Under the pieces are notes generated by a model that did not search any database, had not been told where the DNA came from, and worked only from the letters and a program-made list of their open reading frames with translations. From NCBI GenBank assembly GCA_964441735.1, contig CAYTVB010000001.1, positions 1 to 64,000 on the forward strand: a stretch of DNA of 64,000 bases, in the 5' to 3' direction. The DNA comes from JASMTM01 sp964441735 (GTDB taxonomy: Bacteria; Thermotogota; Thermotogae; Petrotogales; Kosmotogaceae). Position numbers and translations under genes: made by a program. Positions 51,643 through 60,749 of the stretch are shown here, piece after piece; position 1 is the first letter of the stretch, and each line of letters opens with the position of its first letter.

Positions 51643-52539
51643 TTACTCCTTCGTGGTGTTTGAAAATAAACCTGAATTTAGTCCGCCCCGGATAATTAAC
51701 TGGAAAAACTTTTCGAGGTCACAATTATCAACTTCTATTCCCTTGATTTTTGATAACCTATCCCATTGGTCATGATCGTTTGAAATAACAGATATTTTGT
51801 CTTTTTCTTCGACAACAGCATAGAATGATTCATCGCTTAATTCTTCATAGACCTTCTCCGGTATATAAAAAACCCTGTACATTTCTCTCAATTCGTCAAT
51901 TGAACCTGAATAATGAATCTTTCCTTTATGCATTATGTACATCCTGTCTGCAATTTTTTGTACTTCCGGGATTATGTGTGATGTGTAAAGCACGCTTTTT
52001 CCGTCAATGACCAGTTGCCTAATCATTTCAAGAACATCGTCACGTTTTATAGGATCCAATCCCCATGTTGGTTCATCCAATATATATAAATCCACATCCT
52101 GGGCAAAAGCAAAACTTAAATATGCGCTGGTTTTCATACCGTTTGAAAAGCTTGATATTTTCTTGTTTCTGGGTAAATCAAAATAATCAACAAGTTCTTC
52201 AGCTCTCTTATTGTCAAAATTCGTCAGTGTTTTATTCAAAATCTTTAGGGATTGATTAATGTCCATATTTTCATAGAATTTCTTTTCTTCTGGAACAAAA
52301 GAAATCCTGTTTTTAACTTCCTGTATAGGTTTTCCAAAAATTGCTATGTCACCGTTATAACTCACGAAATCAAGAATTGATTTCAACGTTGTTGTTTTCC
52401 CCGCACCGTTTGGGCCAAGAAGTGCGCAAACTTCCTGAGAATCCAGATGAATATCTATTCCTTTAACTGCTTTTACGCCATTTTTGTAGGTCTTTTCTAG
52501 ATTATTAACCTCAAGTATCACATCTTGTTTTCTTTCCAT
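51643..52539 (-). CDS. ABC transporter ATP-binding protein, YtrB-like
   Basis: The 298-residue protein has LGPNGAGKTTTLK (Walker A), FSNGMKTSAYLSFAFA (signature variant), LYILDEPTWGLDP (Walker B) and TSHIIPEVQ. A C-terminal ~75-residue extension is typical of YtrB-like exporters. The start lies inside the 3' end of the GntR gene (22-base overlap). It is expected to energise the permease encoded at 52909. An exporter of antimicrobial or envelope compounds is the usual role of such units. Confidence 0.87.
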   Translation of the reverse strand: MERKQDVILEVNNLEKTYKNGVKAVKGIDIHLDSQEVCALLGPNGAGKTTTLKSILDFVSYNGDIAIFGKPIQEVKNRISFVPEEKKFYENMDINQSLKILNKTLTNFDNKRAEELVDYFDLPRNKKISSFSNGMKTSAYLSFAFAQDVDLYILDEPTWGLDPIKRDDVLEMIRQLVIDGKSVLYTSHIIPEVQKIADRMYIMHKGKIHYSGSIDELREMYRVFYIPEKVYEELSDESFYAVVEEKDKISVISNDHDQWDRLSKIKGIEVDNCDLEKFFQLIIRGGLNSGLFSNTTKE

Positions 52540-52895
52540 ATTGTTTTTGTCACCTCCAAAACTTCTTCAAATGAAAGACCAAGTTTTTGGTATTTAATTA
52601 AATAATCGGATAGATCTTTTTTTAGATCATTCAGGATCATTTTTCTAATGTGCTTTTTGTCTGTAATGATTATGTATCCCATACCCTGTCGCGCCATAAC
52701 TGTTTCTTCGTTTTCCATTTCACGATATGCTTTAGCCACCGTATTTGGATTCACTCTGATAGATGAAGCCATGTCCCTTATCGAAGGAAGCATTTCACCA
52801 TCTTTTATCTCTCCACTTAAAATGGCTTCATAAATGTTTCTTTTAATTTGTTTGTATATAGGAACTAAAGAACGCATATCGATGTTAAACCACAT
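52518..52895 (-). CDS. GntR-family repressor, YtrA type
   Basis: The 125-residue protein has a GntR winged helix: PIYKQIKRNIYEAILSGEIKDGEMLPSIRDMASSIRVNPNTVAKAYREMENEETVMARQGMGY… seen from about residue 12 to 75, and a short C-terminal helix region, as in YtrA-type repressors. YtrA members control an adjacent ABC exporter operon. A perfect -35 and an inverted repeat at 53710-53730 upstream of the operon are its likely target. ATG has AGGAGATAAA upstream. Confidence 0.88.
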   Translation of the reverse strand: MWFNIDMRSLVPIYKQIKRNIYEAILSGEIKDGEMLPSIRDMASSIRVNPNTVAKAYREMENEETVMARQGMGYIIITDKKHIRKMILNDLKKDLSDYLIKYQKLGLSFEEVLEVTKTIWKENKM

Positions 52896-52908
52896 TTTTA
52901 TCTCCTAT

Positions 52909-53679
52909 CTAGAATTCCTTTATCATAAACAATTTTCTGTCAACAAAAATCAACACAAAACTTATAGCAAGAAGCACAATAGAATAGTTCCAATCGATTC
53001 CAAGGTTGTTTATTATCCTTTGTCCCATTAAATACGGATAAATATTAAGGAATGAAAGTGATTCTACAAAAGAGAAAATGGGCATAATAAAAATGGTGAC
53101 CAGACCGACTAATATGGGTTTAACCTGATCATTGAAAATAATTGAGAACATTATATAAAGCGAATAAAGAAAGAGCATGGCAAATATTTCATGTACAAGT
53201 ATCAAAAGTGGTTTGGTAAAATGAACGTTGTAACCCGCAATTCGCATTCCCAGCGGACCAAGCAATGTAAGTATACCCAGGAGTGTTTTAGTAAATGACA
53301 AACCTGTTATGTACTTCGACCAGAATAGTTTCTCGCGTTTCATTCGAGATAGAAAGAAATAGATCGTTTTCTTCTCTGTTTCCCTTGCAAAGATGGGAAA
53401 AGCAATTATCAATGCGATAATTGGTAAAAACTGTCCCAGGTTTTTACCGTACCATTGGCTGAGTAGGTAATAGTCATCGTTTTTGAGTTGATTCAGCATT
53501 TTGGGATCACCAATCAGGTTTTTTAGAAAATCTGGTAAATTTCCAAATTGCTCAGATATTTCATCCATCATTGTTGATGTGTAGGGTCTCATTGCTATGG
53601 TCATGATGAGCATAAAGATAAACACTATAAGTATTATGAAAAATCTTAATCTCAAATCATACCATTCTTTCCAGAACAC
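52909..53679 (-). CDS. ABC-2-type transporter permease
   Basis: The 256-residue protein has six hydrophobic segments in the ABC-2 arrangement, with an extracytoplasmic loop (about 45-75) after helix 1 and FPIFARETEKKTIYFFLSRMKRE, the conserved loop contacting the ATPase. It is the first gene of the YtrA-type operon. The start is GTG at 53679 with GGAGGGATT upstream. Works with the ATPase encoded at 51643. Confidence 0.82.
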   Translation of the reverse strand: MFWKEWYDLRLRFFIILIVFIFMLIMTIAMRPYTSTMMDEISEQFGNLPDFLKNLIGDPKMLNQLKNDDYYLLSQWYGKNLGQFLPIIALIIAFPIFARETEKKTIYFFLSRMKREKLFWSKYITGLSFTKTLLGILTLLGPLGMRIAGYNVHFTKPLLILVHEIFAMLFLYSLYIMFSIIFNDQVKPILVGLVTIFIMPIFSFVESLSFLNIYPYLMGQRIINNLGIDWNYSIVLLAISFVLIFVDRKLFMIKEF

Positions 53680-53709
53680 AAAAATCCCTCCAAACCAAAA
53701 CTGTTTATC

Positions 53710-53741
53710 TGTACTATATCAAATAGTACAATTTTTGTCAA
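53710..53741 (-). promoter_or_regulatory. Promoter and operator of the GntR-ABC operon
   Basis: On the minus strand TTGACA (53741-53736), a 17-base spacer and TATAGT (53718-53713) form a near-perfect promoter. An inverted repeat TGTACTAT-N5-ATAGTACA (53710-53730) overlaps the spacer and -10, the classic place for a repressor; the YtrA-type GntR protein is the likely ligand. Confidence 0.82.
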
Positions 53742-53823
53742 TCTTTTGATATTATTTGATTTTGCATAGAAATAATTGCTATATTATTTTGTAATACTTC
53801 GATTTTGAAAGGAGTGAAAAGAA

Positions 53824-54894
53824 ATGAAAAGGATTTTATTGTTATTATTTGCACTCTTTATTTCAACTGCTTTTTGTTTTAAAGTTGGTTTTATCTATAT
53901 TGGTCCGATAGAAGATTGCGGATGGTCATATGCCCATGAATTAGGAAGGCAGTATATAGAAACAATGGTCACTGACCTTGAAACTGAATACTACGAAAAT
54001 ATACCTGGTGGAGAGAAATCCACAGAAAAATTACGTAAGCTGGCTGATAATGGTTGTGATCTAATATTCGCAACAAGTTATGACTACATGGATTCAGTGC
54101 TTAAAGTTGCTGCTGAATATCCTGAAGTAATTTTTATGCATTGTTCAGGAAATATGCGTTCTGAAAATGTTGGGACATATTTTGGAAGGATGTATCAGGC
54201 AGATTTTCTTGCCGGACTTGTAGCGGGAAAAATCAGTAAAACAAATACAGTAGGTTATGTTGCCCCCGTTAAGATTCCAGAAGTGATAAGAGGCGTAAAT
54301 GCTTTTGCAATAGGAGTCATGAAAGCCAATAGCAATGCGAAAGTTCTTTTAGAATGGATTGGTGACTGGACTGATAAAGAGAAGGAACTTGCAGCAACTG
54401 AAAATCTTATTGAACAGGGAGTAGATGTTGTTGCTCATGGTATGGATTCAGAAACAGTTAATATTACTGCTGATAAGTATGGAGTATGGTCGATAGGCTA
54501 TAACCATGATATGTCAAGATATGCTTTAGATACTCACCTTACCGCTCCTGTCTGGTACTGGGGAGTGTTGTATCTTGATATTGTTGAAAGTGTTATGCAT
54601 GGAACCTGGAAGAGTGAAGCTTTATGGTCAGGAATAGAGTCAGGAATAGTAGAATTAGCACCGTTAAATGCTGTTGTTTCATCAGATACAAGAAGACTCA
54701 TCGAAAAATATCGTATTGATATGATGCTTAAAAGATTTCATGTATTCGAAGGTCCTTTGAATAATCAATCGGGAAAAATTGGAATTGAAGAGGAGACAAT
54801 TCCTGATGATCAATATCTTTTGACCATGGAATGGCTGGTTGAAAATATTGTAGATGAAGGAGAAATATCTGAAAGAGTACCTCATGTTCACTAA
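53824..54894 (+). CDS. BMP-family substrate-binding protein, orphan
   Basis: A signal peptide (about 1-19) and a BMP/PnrA-type domain: KVGFIYIGPIEDCGWSYAHELG, GCDLIFATSYDYMDSVLKVA and YQADFLAGLVAGKIS are the family's hallmark helices and strands. Unlike the protein at 40587 it has no ABC genes beside it. It may feed another importer or act as a receptor. ATG has AAAGGAGTG upstream. The stop overlaps the convergent zinc permease gene by 4 bases. Confidence 0.87.
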   Translation: MKRILLLLFALFISTAFCFKVGFIYIGPIEDCGWSYAHELGRQYIETMVTDLETEYYENIPGGEKSTEKLRKLADNGCDLIFATSYDYMDSVLKVAAEYPEVIFMHCSGNMRSENVGTYFGRMYQADFLAGLVAGKISKTNTVGYVAPVKIPEVIRGVNAFAIGVMKANSNAKVLLEWIGDWTDKEKELAATENLIEQGVDVVAHGMDSETVNITADKYGVWSIGYNHDMSRYALDTHLTAPVWYWGVLYLDIVESVMHGTWKSEALWSGIESGIVELAPLNAVVSSDTRRLIEKYRIDMMLKRFHVFEGPLNNQSGKIGIEEETIPDDQYLLTMEWLVENIVDEGEISERVPHVH

Positions 54895-55709
54895 ATGTCT
54901 TTTCTTTTTAAAGTGAGCAGGTAAACAGAAATAAATGCAAAGAAAAGAACCACAACTATTGATGGGCCCGGTGATATTTCAAATTCATATGCGCCCCATA
55001 GTCCCAGAATTGACGATAAAAGGCTGAAGATAATGGCAGTAAATATTATTCCTTTAAATGTTCTTGCCAATCTTTTTGAAATAACCGCAGGTGTTACCAG
55101 AAAGGCTGTTACAAGTATTATACCGGCGATTTTTACCGAAGCCACTATACTCACTGATACACCAATAAGAATAAAGAAATTGACCAGGGAAACATTAATT
55201 CCTGAGTGTCTTGCCAGGGTTTCATCAAAAGAATAATATAGAACTTCTCTGTGAAATAGCAGGAAAGCAATCCCTGAAATTGCAGCGATTACTGCAAGTA
55301 TCCATATATCTAATGTTGAAACAAGCAAAATATTTCCGAAAAGATAACTCATTACATCCGGTGTATAACCTTCAACAAAGGATAGAAAGATAATACCAAG
55401 AGCCATGGAAAAAGGCAACAAAATACCAATCATACTGTTTTCACTTATATACCCCTTTTTACTGAAAAGATTAATAGTAACTGCAAAAACTACAGCGGTT
55501 AATATGGCTATCAATCTGGTATTAACGCCAATCAAAAATCCTAAAGCCAGACCACCAAAGGCTGCATGAGCAACGCCATCACCAATGAACTCGATTTTTC
55601 TTAACACTACGACAGTTGAAAAGAGACCCGTCAAGAAACTAACGAGTAAGGTTGCTATAAATGCCTGAAATAGGAAATCCAAAGCGAAAATATCTGTAAA
55701 AAAACTCAT
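54891..55709 (-). CDS. znuB: Zinc/manganese ABC transporter permease ZnuB-like
   Basis: The 272-residue ABC-3 family permease has about eight helices with DGVAHAAFGGLALGF (cytoplasmic coupling region) and GIILVTAFLVTPAVIS, typical of ZnuB/MntB. It forms the inner-membrane channel for Zn(II). Last gene of zur-znuA-znuC-znuB; its start overlaps the ATPase stop by 4 bases and has AAGGAGC upstream. The Zur gene and zinc-type binding protein upstream support zinc over manganese. Confidence 0.9.
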   Translation of the reverse strand: MSFFTDIFALDFLFQAFIATLLVSFLTGLFSTVVVLRKIEFIGDGVAHAAFGGLALGFLIGVNTRLIAILTAVVFAVTINLFSKKGYISENSMIGILLPFSMALGIIFLSFVEGYTPDVMSYLFGNILLVSTLDIWILAVIAAISGIAFLLFHREVLYYSFDETLARHSGINVSLVNFFILIGVSVSIVASVKIAGIILVTAFLVTPAVISKRLARTFKGIIFTAIIFSLLSSILGLWGAYEFEISPGPSIVVVLFFAFISVYLLTLKRKDI

Positions 55710-56449
55710 AGTTTATGCTCCTTTTTTGCATGTTCTTTTCCTCTGAGAATAAGATCGAAGTCAGGGGAGAAAATTCCGGTTAGATCTTCTGGAGATACAT
55801 TTTCAGATGCTTTATGACAATGCAACGTTTTGTTCAGGCAGAGAATACTATCGCAGGCATCAAAAACCATTCCTATATCATGGCTTACCATAAGGATAGA
55901 AATGTTTTTGGATTTTTTCAGGTTGTCAAGTAGATTGTAAAATGAAGCCTTTCCCATTTCGTCGATTCCGGCTTCTGGTTCGTCGAGAATCAAAAGGTCA
56001 GGATGTTTTGCGAGAGCTCTTGCCAGCATTGCTCTTTGGTATTCGCCACCGGAAAGTGTGCCAATTCTTCTGTTTTTGAGATGTCTTATTCCAACATTTG
56101 AAAGAAGTTCTTCAATTTCTTTCCAGTCTTCTTTTTTGAAGTAGCGTAAGGGACCCCTCTTTTCGTACAAGCCCATAGCTACTATTTCCCTTACAGTGAT
56201 AGGAAAAGAACGTTCAAAATCGTTTCGTTGAGGGAGGTAACCTACTTTTCCATTTAGTTTAACTGTTCCCGTATAGTCCTCAAGATCTCCTACAATTGCC
56301 TTAACCAGGGTTGTTTTTCCTGCGCCATTTGGTCCGATTATTCCTATGAGGATTCCTCTATATATATCAAAGGAAACATTCTTAAGAATTATATTATTTC
56401 CAACACTGTAAGAAATGTTCTTTACCTCCAGTAATTTATCGTTATTCAT
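55706..56449 (-). CDS. znuC: Zinc ABC transporter ATP-binding protein ZnuC-like
   Basis: A 247-residue ABC domain with GPNGAGKTTLVK (Walker A), LSGGEYQRAMLARAL (signature), LLILDEPEAGID (Walker B) and VSHDIGMV (switch His). The length and gene order match metal-type (ZnuC/MntB partner) ATPases. The start overlaps the znuA stop by 8 bases. Energises uptake through the downstream permease. Confidence 0.92.
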   Translation of the reverse strand: MNNDKLLEVKNISYSVGNNIILKNVSFDIYRGILIGIIGPNGAGKTTLVKAIVGDLEDYTGTVKLNGKVGYLPQRNDFERSFPITVREIVAMGLYEKRGPLRYFKKEDWKEIEELLSNVGIRHLKNRRIGTLSGGEYQRAMLARALAKHPDLLILDEPEAGIDEMGKASFYNLLDNLKKSKNISILMVSHDIGMVFDACDSILCLNKTLHCHKASENVSPEDLTGIFSPDFDLILRGKEHAKKEHKL

Positions 56450-57296
56450 TAAGAGCCTCCCTTATTTGTTTGAGGTTGTATTTGAATAACTCAACAATGC
56501 TTTGACTTTCAACGCCCAGTGGGTCAAGAATACTCATATTTAGATCGGTGGAATTAACAATTACCTGAACGGGTTCAATATTCTGTTGCTTTTCACCGAA
56601 AATGGCTATAAATTCACCATTGTTAGCTTTTTCAATGTAAGATTTCAATTCTTTTATAGTTGGTTCATCGCCATGACCTTCAAATATCGCATATTCATTT
56701 ATATCAAAATCATTAAAAAAGTATTCAAAACTCGGATGGGAAAGCAGTACATTTGTTCCTGAATAACCCTTTAACATGTCAGAAGCTTCATTTCTAATCG
56801 TTGCCAATTCATTGAGTAATTTCTCTGAACGATTTTTATAAAAAGCTTCGTTATTTGGATCCATTTCAATAAGTTTATCTGTTAATCCCGGAATGATCTT
56901 TTCAATCATGTAATCAAGACTAAGCCATAGATGGGGATTTATATGTTCACCTTTTTCTTCGTGTTCATCATGAATCAAATCTTCAACGAAATCAGAAATG
57001 TAAAGAACACTGGAGTTATTATTGTCAATATCCCTTAGTGTATCCTGCAGGTATAGTTCCAGGGAAAGGCCATTAGCAATTATTAGATCAGCGGATCTTA
57101 ATTTTTTGACATCACCTATGCTTGGGGAATAGGTGTGAGGGTTTTCACCAGGTTCGATGATCACATTTATAGTCGCTTTGTCATCAGCAAGGTCTTTTAT
57201 TAATAAATAATATGGGTTTATTGTTGTAACTATATTTATTGAGAAAACCGAATAAATTAACAACAAGAAAATTATCAGTGAGATCTTTAATCGCAT
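56442..57296 (-). CDS. znuA: Zinc-binding periplasmic protein ZnuA-like
   Basis: A signal peptide or anchor (about 1-19) and a cluster A-I metal-binding protein: NPHTYSPS, NPHLWLS and LSHPSFEYFF provide three His ligands, and GEKQ the region of the fourth. A short acidic/His loop EDLIHDEHEEKGEH just before NPHLW is the usual zinc-collecting loop of ZnuA. It captures Zn(II) outside the inner membrane. It starts directly at the end of zur with GAGGTGAAAG upstream. Confidence 0.9.
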   Translation of the reverse strand: MRLKISLIIFLLLIYSVFSINIVTTINPYYLLIKDLADDKATINVIIEPGENPHTYSPSIGDVKKLRSADLIIANGLSLELYLQDTLRDIDNNNSSVLYISDFVEDLIHDEHEEKGEHINPHLWLSLDYMIEKIIPGLTDKLIEMDPNNEAFYKNRSEKLLNELATIRNEASDMLKGYSGTNVLLSHPSFEYFFNDFDINEYAIFEGHGDEPTIKELKSYIEKANNGEFIAIFGEKQQNIEPVQVIVNSTDLNMSILDPLGVESQSIVELFKYNLKQIREALNE

Positions 57297-57679
57297 TACC
57301 TTTCACCTCTTTTCATACATTCTTCACAAATACCAATAAAGTAGAAAACGTGATCGGTAATATGGAAGTCGTGAGTATCTTCAATACTTTCTTGGATTTC
57401 CTTTGCGAAACAAACATCAAAACTCTCCGTTTTTCCACATATTTTGCAATAAAGAAAATGATAGGGATGTTTTTTTGGGATGTAATAATAGTTTACTTTT
57501 GAATCAAAGGTTAAGGATTTGATCATATCGTTTTTTTCAAGATAGTTTAAAGCTCTGTAAATTGAAGAAAGATCAGGTTTGCTGTCCATGTTTTTGTAAA
57601 TCACATTGGCATTTACTGGTGAATCTGATTCTTCTATCATGTTGTAGATTTTCTTTCTCAATGGAGTGAATCCTTTCAT
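57296..57679 (-). CDS. zur: Fur-family regulator, probably Zur
   Basis: The 127-residue protein has the Fur winged helix (about 1-75) and a dimerisation half with HPYHFLYCKICGK and CEECMK, giving the two CxxC pairs of the structural zinc site. Gene order with znuACB argues for zinc sensing. ATG 57679 is chosen for GAGGTG eight bases upstream rather than the GTG nine bases earlier. Palindromes at 57691-57717 in its own promoter are good candidate Zur boxes, implying autoregulation of the whole operon. Confidence 0.88.
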   Translation of the reverse strand: MKGFTPLRKKIYNMIEESDSPVNANVIYKNMDSKPDLSSIYRALNYLEKNDMIKSLTFDSKVNYYYIPKKHPYHFLYCKICGKTESFDVCFAKEIQESIEDTHDFHITDHVFYFIGICEECMKRGER

Positions 57680-57690
57680 TAATAACACCT

Positions 57691-57717
57691 CGCAATTTAT
57701 TTGCGCAAATCATTTGC
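57691..57717. promoter_or_regulatory. Two overlapping candidate Zur boxes
   Basis: GCAAATCATTTGC (57705-57717) is a perfect 6-1-6 palindrome. CGCAATTTATTTGCG (57691-57705) is a close second copy with one mismatch. They lie just upstream of the zur start codon, where Zn-loaded Zur would block transcription. Confidence 0.6.
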
Positions 57718-57777
57718 ATATATTTTACAATAATTCCTGTTACAGGTCAATGCTTTGATTAGAATACATGAGTTATT

Positions 57778-58305
57778 TTATGTTCTCTTTATCCGGGGGT
57801 CAGTAAAAATATCATATTCATCCCTGCTTGTTGTGGAGAATTCGGAAACTACAGCGCCTTCTTTTCCAGCTTGAAACCAGTGTAAAGTTTCAGGTTTTAT
57901 CGTATATTGATCGCCCGGTCTAAGAGTTATTTCATGAAGCACGGTGAAATAATTACTAAATTCTTCGTAGACAATTGCTTTTGGTTTTTTGACAGGTTCG
58001 CCTGGAACGTAAAGGTATACAGTTCCCCACCGACAGCGAAAGGTTTCTTCTTTACCCAGATCTTTTTTAACCGGTGGATGTTTGTGCTCGGGGCAGGTCT
58101 GAAATGGAAACAGGATAAGTTCTTTGGCGCAAACTCTTTTTGTATTTATATACACAAGGAGTTGTAATCCGACTTTTTCATGACAACCAAGGCCGAAATC
58201 TGTAATTTCCATATTATTTATTTCTTTTTCTTTAACTGCAATACACGCTTTATTTAAGTAATCAGCAGCTCTCTTTCGTGATATAAGTATTGTTTGGTTA
58301 TCCAT
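57778..58305 (-). CDS. D-lyxose ketol-isomerase-like cupin protein
   Basis: The 175-residue protein matches the LyxI (DUF1498/PF07385) family of cupin isomerases: CPEHKHPPVKKDLGKEETF with metal His/His and Glu, and ETLHWFQAG with the late His. LyxI interconverts D-lyxose and D-xylulose with Mn(II). ATG 58305 has GAGGGGTGAT upstream; earlier ATG readings extend 17 residues without support. It is divergent from a kinase cluster that includes xylulokinase, which would take the next step. Confidence 0.82.
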   Translation of the reverse strand: MDNQTILISRKRAADYLNKACIAVKEKEINNMEITDFGLGCHEKVGLQLLVYINTKRVCAKELILFPFQTCPEHKHPPVKKDLGKEETFRCRWGTVYLYVPGEPVKKPKAIVYEEFSNYFTVLHEITLRPGDQYTIKPETLHWFQAGKEGAVVSEFSTTSRDEYDIFTDPRIKRT

Positions 58306-58387
58306 ACGATCACCCCTCAAAAATGAAATGAATGGTGTATATAATAGTTGTATCATATGATTAAGCTTGATAACTGGAGTGATGGTT

Positions 58388-59170
58388 GTGGATGAAAAGA
58401 TCCTTGTATTTGGTGGAACATTTCTGGATGTATTTATCTATGGAAATAAACCTCATGATGTAAAGATAATTGAATCTCCGGGAGGTTCGGGTTTAAACAT
58501 TGCTTTTGGATTATTCAGACTTGGGTTTGATGTTGAATTCATAGCAAATATTGGAAATGATTGGAAAGGAAAGGAAATCCTTTCGCGATTAAGAGAGTTT
58601 GGATTCAATATTCATGGAATAAACGTTTTGGAGGAAAGAACGGGTTACCATATTTCAAAAGAAGACATTCCTATTGCAGTGGATCGCGGAGTCAATAAAT
58701 TACCTTTAAGAATAGCAAAAGATTCACTTGATAGAGCAGATATTGTTATTATAAATACAGAGATAGCTTTGCATTCACTCAAAGAGATCTGTAGTAATTT
58801 TACAGGCAAATTGTTTATTGATATGGGACCTTTATTTAATATCAAAAGAGCAGATATAAATATAAACAAAAATACTGATGTAGTGATTATTGGTAACCAT
58901 AATATGGGAGATATTGAAGACTTTGATGTTGTCAAGAAAGGAGCCAATGGGGCTTCATGGGATAATATTGAAGTTAAAGGCGATGGGAAGGATTATCCTT
59001 ATAGAGTCGGAGCTGGAGATGTTTTTGATGTTGTACTTATTTCCTCACTTCTTATGGGAAAAGCAGAAAAAGAGAGTCTCGAAAGCGGAGTAAAGTTTTC
59101 ACAGGATATGGCGAAAGAGGTTAAGGGAGCTTTCAACAAAGTACTTAATTTGCACAAGATTATCTTCTAG
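58388..59170 (+). CDS. PfkB-family carbohydrate kinase
   Basis: The 260-residue protein has PfkB motifs: GGTFLDVFIYG at the start, GGSGLNIAFGLFRLG (first signature), and GAGDVFDV, where the catalytic Asp of GAGD is present. ATP-dependent phosphorylation of a sugar or ribonucleoside-like substrate is expected. The start is set at GTG 58388, eight bases after GGAG. It is short for the family, lacking part of the lid region. It precedes the xylulokinase gene by 40 bases. Confidence 0.78.
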   Translation: MDEKILVFGGTFLDVFIYGNKPHDVKIIESPGGSGLNIAFGLFRLGFDVEFIANIGNDWKGKEILSRLREFGFNIHGINVLEERTGYHISKEDIPIAVDRGVNKLPLRIAKDSLDRADIVIINTEIALHSLKEICSNFTGKLFIDMGPLFNIKRADININKNTDVVIIGNHNMGDIEDFDVVKKGANGASWDNIEVKGDGKDYPYRVGAGDVFDVVLISSLLMGKAEKESLESGVKFSQDMAKEVKGAFNKVLNLHKIIF

Positions 59171-59210
59171 TAAATGATGTATCGATTATTCAAAGTTATG
59201 GGAGGTTTAT

Positions 59211-60686
59211 ATGAAAAAATATTTGGGAATAGATATCGGTACGACAGGAATTAAAGCGCTTGTAGTGAATGAAGCGGGTAATGTTCTTGATATGTACAAT
59301 TATGATTTGAAATTAAACACTCCAAAACCAGCCTGGGCTGAGCAAAATCCGGAGGACTGGTTTGAAGGAACATTTCAATTGCTCAAGATGATTTCAAAAA
59401 AACACAATATTTCAGCGTTAAGCTTTTCAGGACAGATGCATAGTTTGGTTCCCCTTGATAAGAAGAATAATGTAATAAGACCAGCCATTCTCTGGTGTGA
59501 TCAAAGAACAACCGTAGAATGCAAAGAAGCCACAGAGGCTCTGGGTGGTGAAGAAAAGGTTATTAAAAGAATAGGGAACCCAATACTTGAAGGATTTACA
59601 CTTCCCAAGATTCTTTGGCTCAAGAAAAATGAGCCTCATAATTTTAGTAAAATGGATAGTTTTTTGCTTCCAAAGGATTATGTAATTTATAGATTAACAG
59701 GAGTTAAAGGGATTGAATGGTCGGATGCTTCTGGAACAGCAGTTTATAATGTTAGAACGCGCAAATGGGATGATGAGCTTATTGAAAAACTTGGCCTTTC
59801 GGAAACCCTTTTCCCTGAGATTCTACCCAGTAATTCTATTAGGGGTTATATAAGAAAAGCCATTTTAAATGAGCTTGGTTGGAAAAAAGTTCCGGTTATT
59901 TCTGGTGGAGCAGATAATGCTTCAGCTGCACTGGGAATAGGTGTGGCAAGGACAGGTGATACCATGATAAGTATTGGTACATCTGGAACTGTGCTTACCG
60001 TAACTGATTCCAGCCAACCTGATATAAGTGGGAAAATCCATTATTTCAACCATGTACTTGCAGAAAAATCTTATTACATGGGTGTTATGCTTTCAGCAGC
60101 ACATTCAGCAAACTGGTTTAAGGATGAATTTTTTGAGGAAAAAACATGGAAAGATATAGAAGAGATGATTTCGAAAAGCCCTGCAGGTGCCAGAGGTCTA
60201 ATTTTTCTACCTTACCTGAATGGAGAAAGAACACCCCATAGAAATCCTAATGCAAGGGGTGTACTTTTTGGACTTTCATCGGTAAATGATCGGAAAGATG
60301 TTATGAGAGCAGTAATTGAAGGGATTACGTTTGGATTAAAAGACTCCTTTGAATTAATAAAAAACAAGACGGAAATTAAACGGGTGAGAATTGTTGGTGG
60401 GGGAGCAAAAAATCCAGAGTGGTGCAAGATAGTGGCCTCCATATTTGATCATGCCATCGAGGTTCCCGAAATAGATGAAGGTGGTGCCTATGGTGCTTCC
60501 ATGCTTTCAGCTATGGGAGATGGAATGAATTTAGATGATGTACTTTCCTGGGTTAAGATAGACAGGGTTGTCGAACCTGATGTTGAAGTAGCAAGGATTT
60601 ATGAAGAAATTTATCCCGAGTTTAATGAATTGTACAATGATCTGACCGAGAGATTTGATAGTATTCTGGATAAATTTAGGTATTAG
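59211..60686 (+). CDS. xylB: Xylulokinase
   Basis: The 491-residue FGGY kinase has GIDIGTTGIKALV (phosphate loop), the xylulokinase-type SGQMHSLVPL, ILWCDQRT, catalytic Asp in SGGADNASAALG, and the FGGY-region YLNGERTPHRNPNARG. It phosphorylates D-xylulose to xylulose 5-phosphate. ATG has GGGAGGTTTAT upstream. With the LyxI-like isomerase next door, D-lyxose or D-xylulose use is likely; the flanking PfkB kinases may serve related sugars. Confidence 0.87.
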   Translation: MKKYLGIDIGTTGIKALVVNEAGNVLDMYNYDLKLNTPKPAWAEQNPEDWFEGTFQLLKMISKKHNISALSFSGQMHSLVPLDKKNNVIRPAILWCDQRTTVECKEATEALGGEEKVIKRIGNPILEGFTLPKILWLKKNEPHNFSKMDSFLLPKDYVIYRLTGVKGIEWSDASGTAVYNVRTRKWDDELIEKLGLSETLFPEILPSNSIRGYIRKAILNELGWKKVPVISGGADNASAALGIGVARTGDTMISIGTSGTVLTVTDSSQPDISGKIHYFNHVLAEKSYYMGVMLSAAHSANWFKDEFFEEKTWKDIEEMISKSPAGARGLIFLPYLNGERTPHRNPNARGVLFGLSSVNDRKDVMRAVIEGITFGLKDSFELIKNKTEIKRVRIVGGGAKNPEWCKIVASIFDHAIEVPEIDEGGAYGASMLSAMGDGMNLDDVLSWVKIDRVVEPDVEVARIYEEIYPEFNELYNDLTERFDSILDKFRY

Positions 60687-60749
60687 ATAATCGAAGATTT
60701 TCTATAACATGAAATCACTATCAGTCCATAGTGTATACGAGGTGATTTG

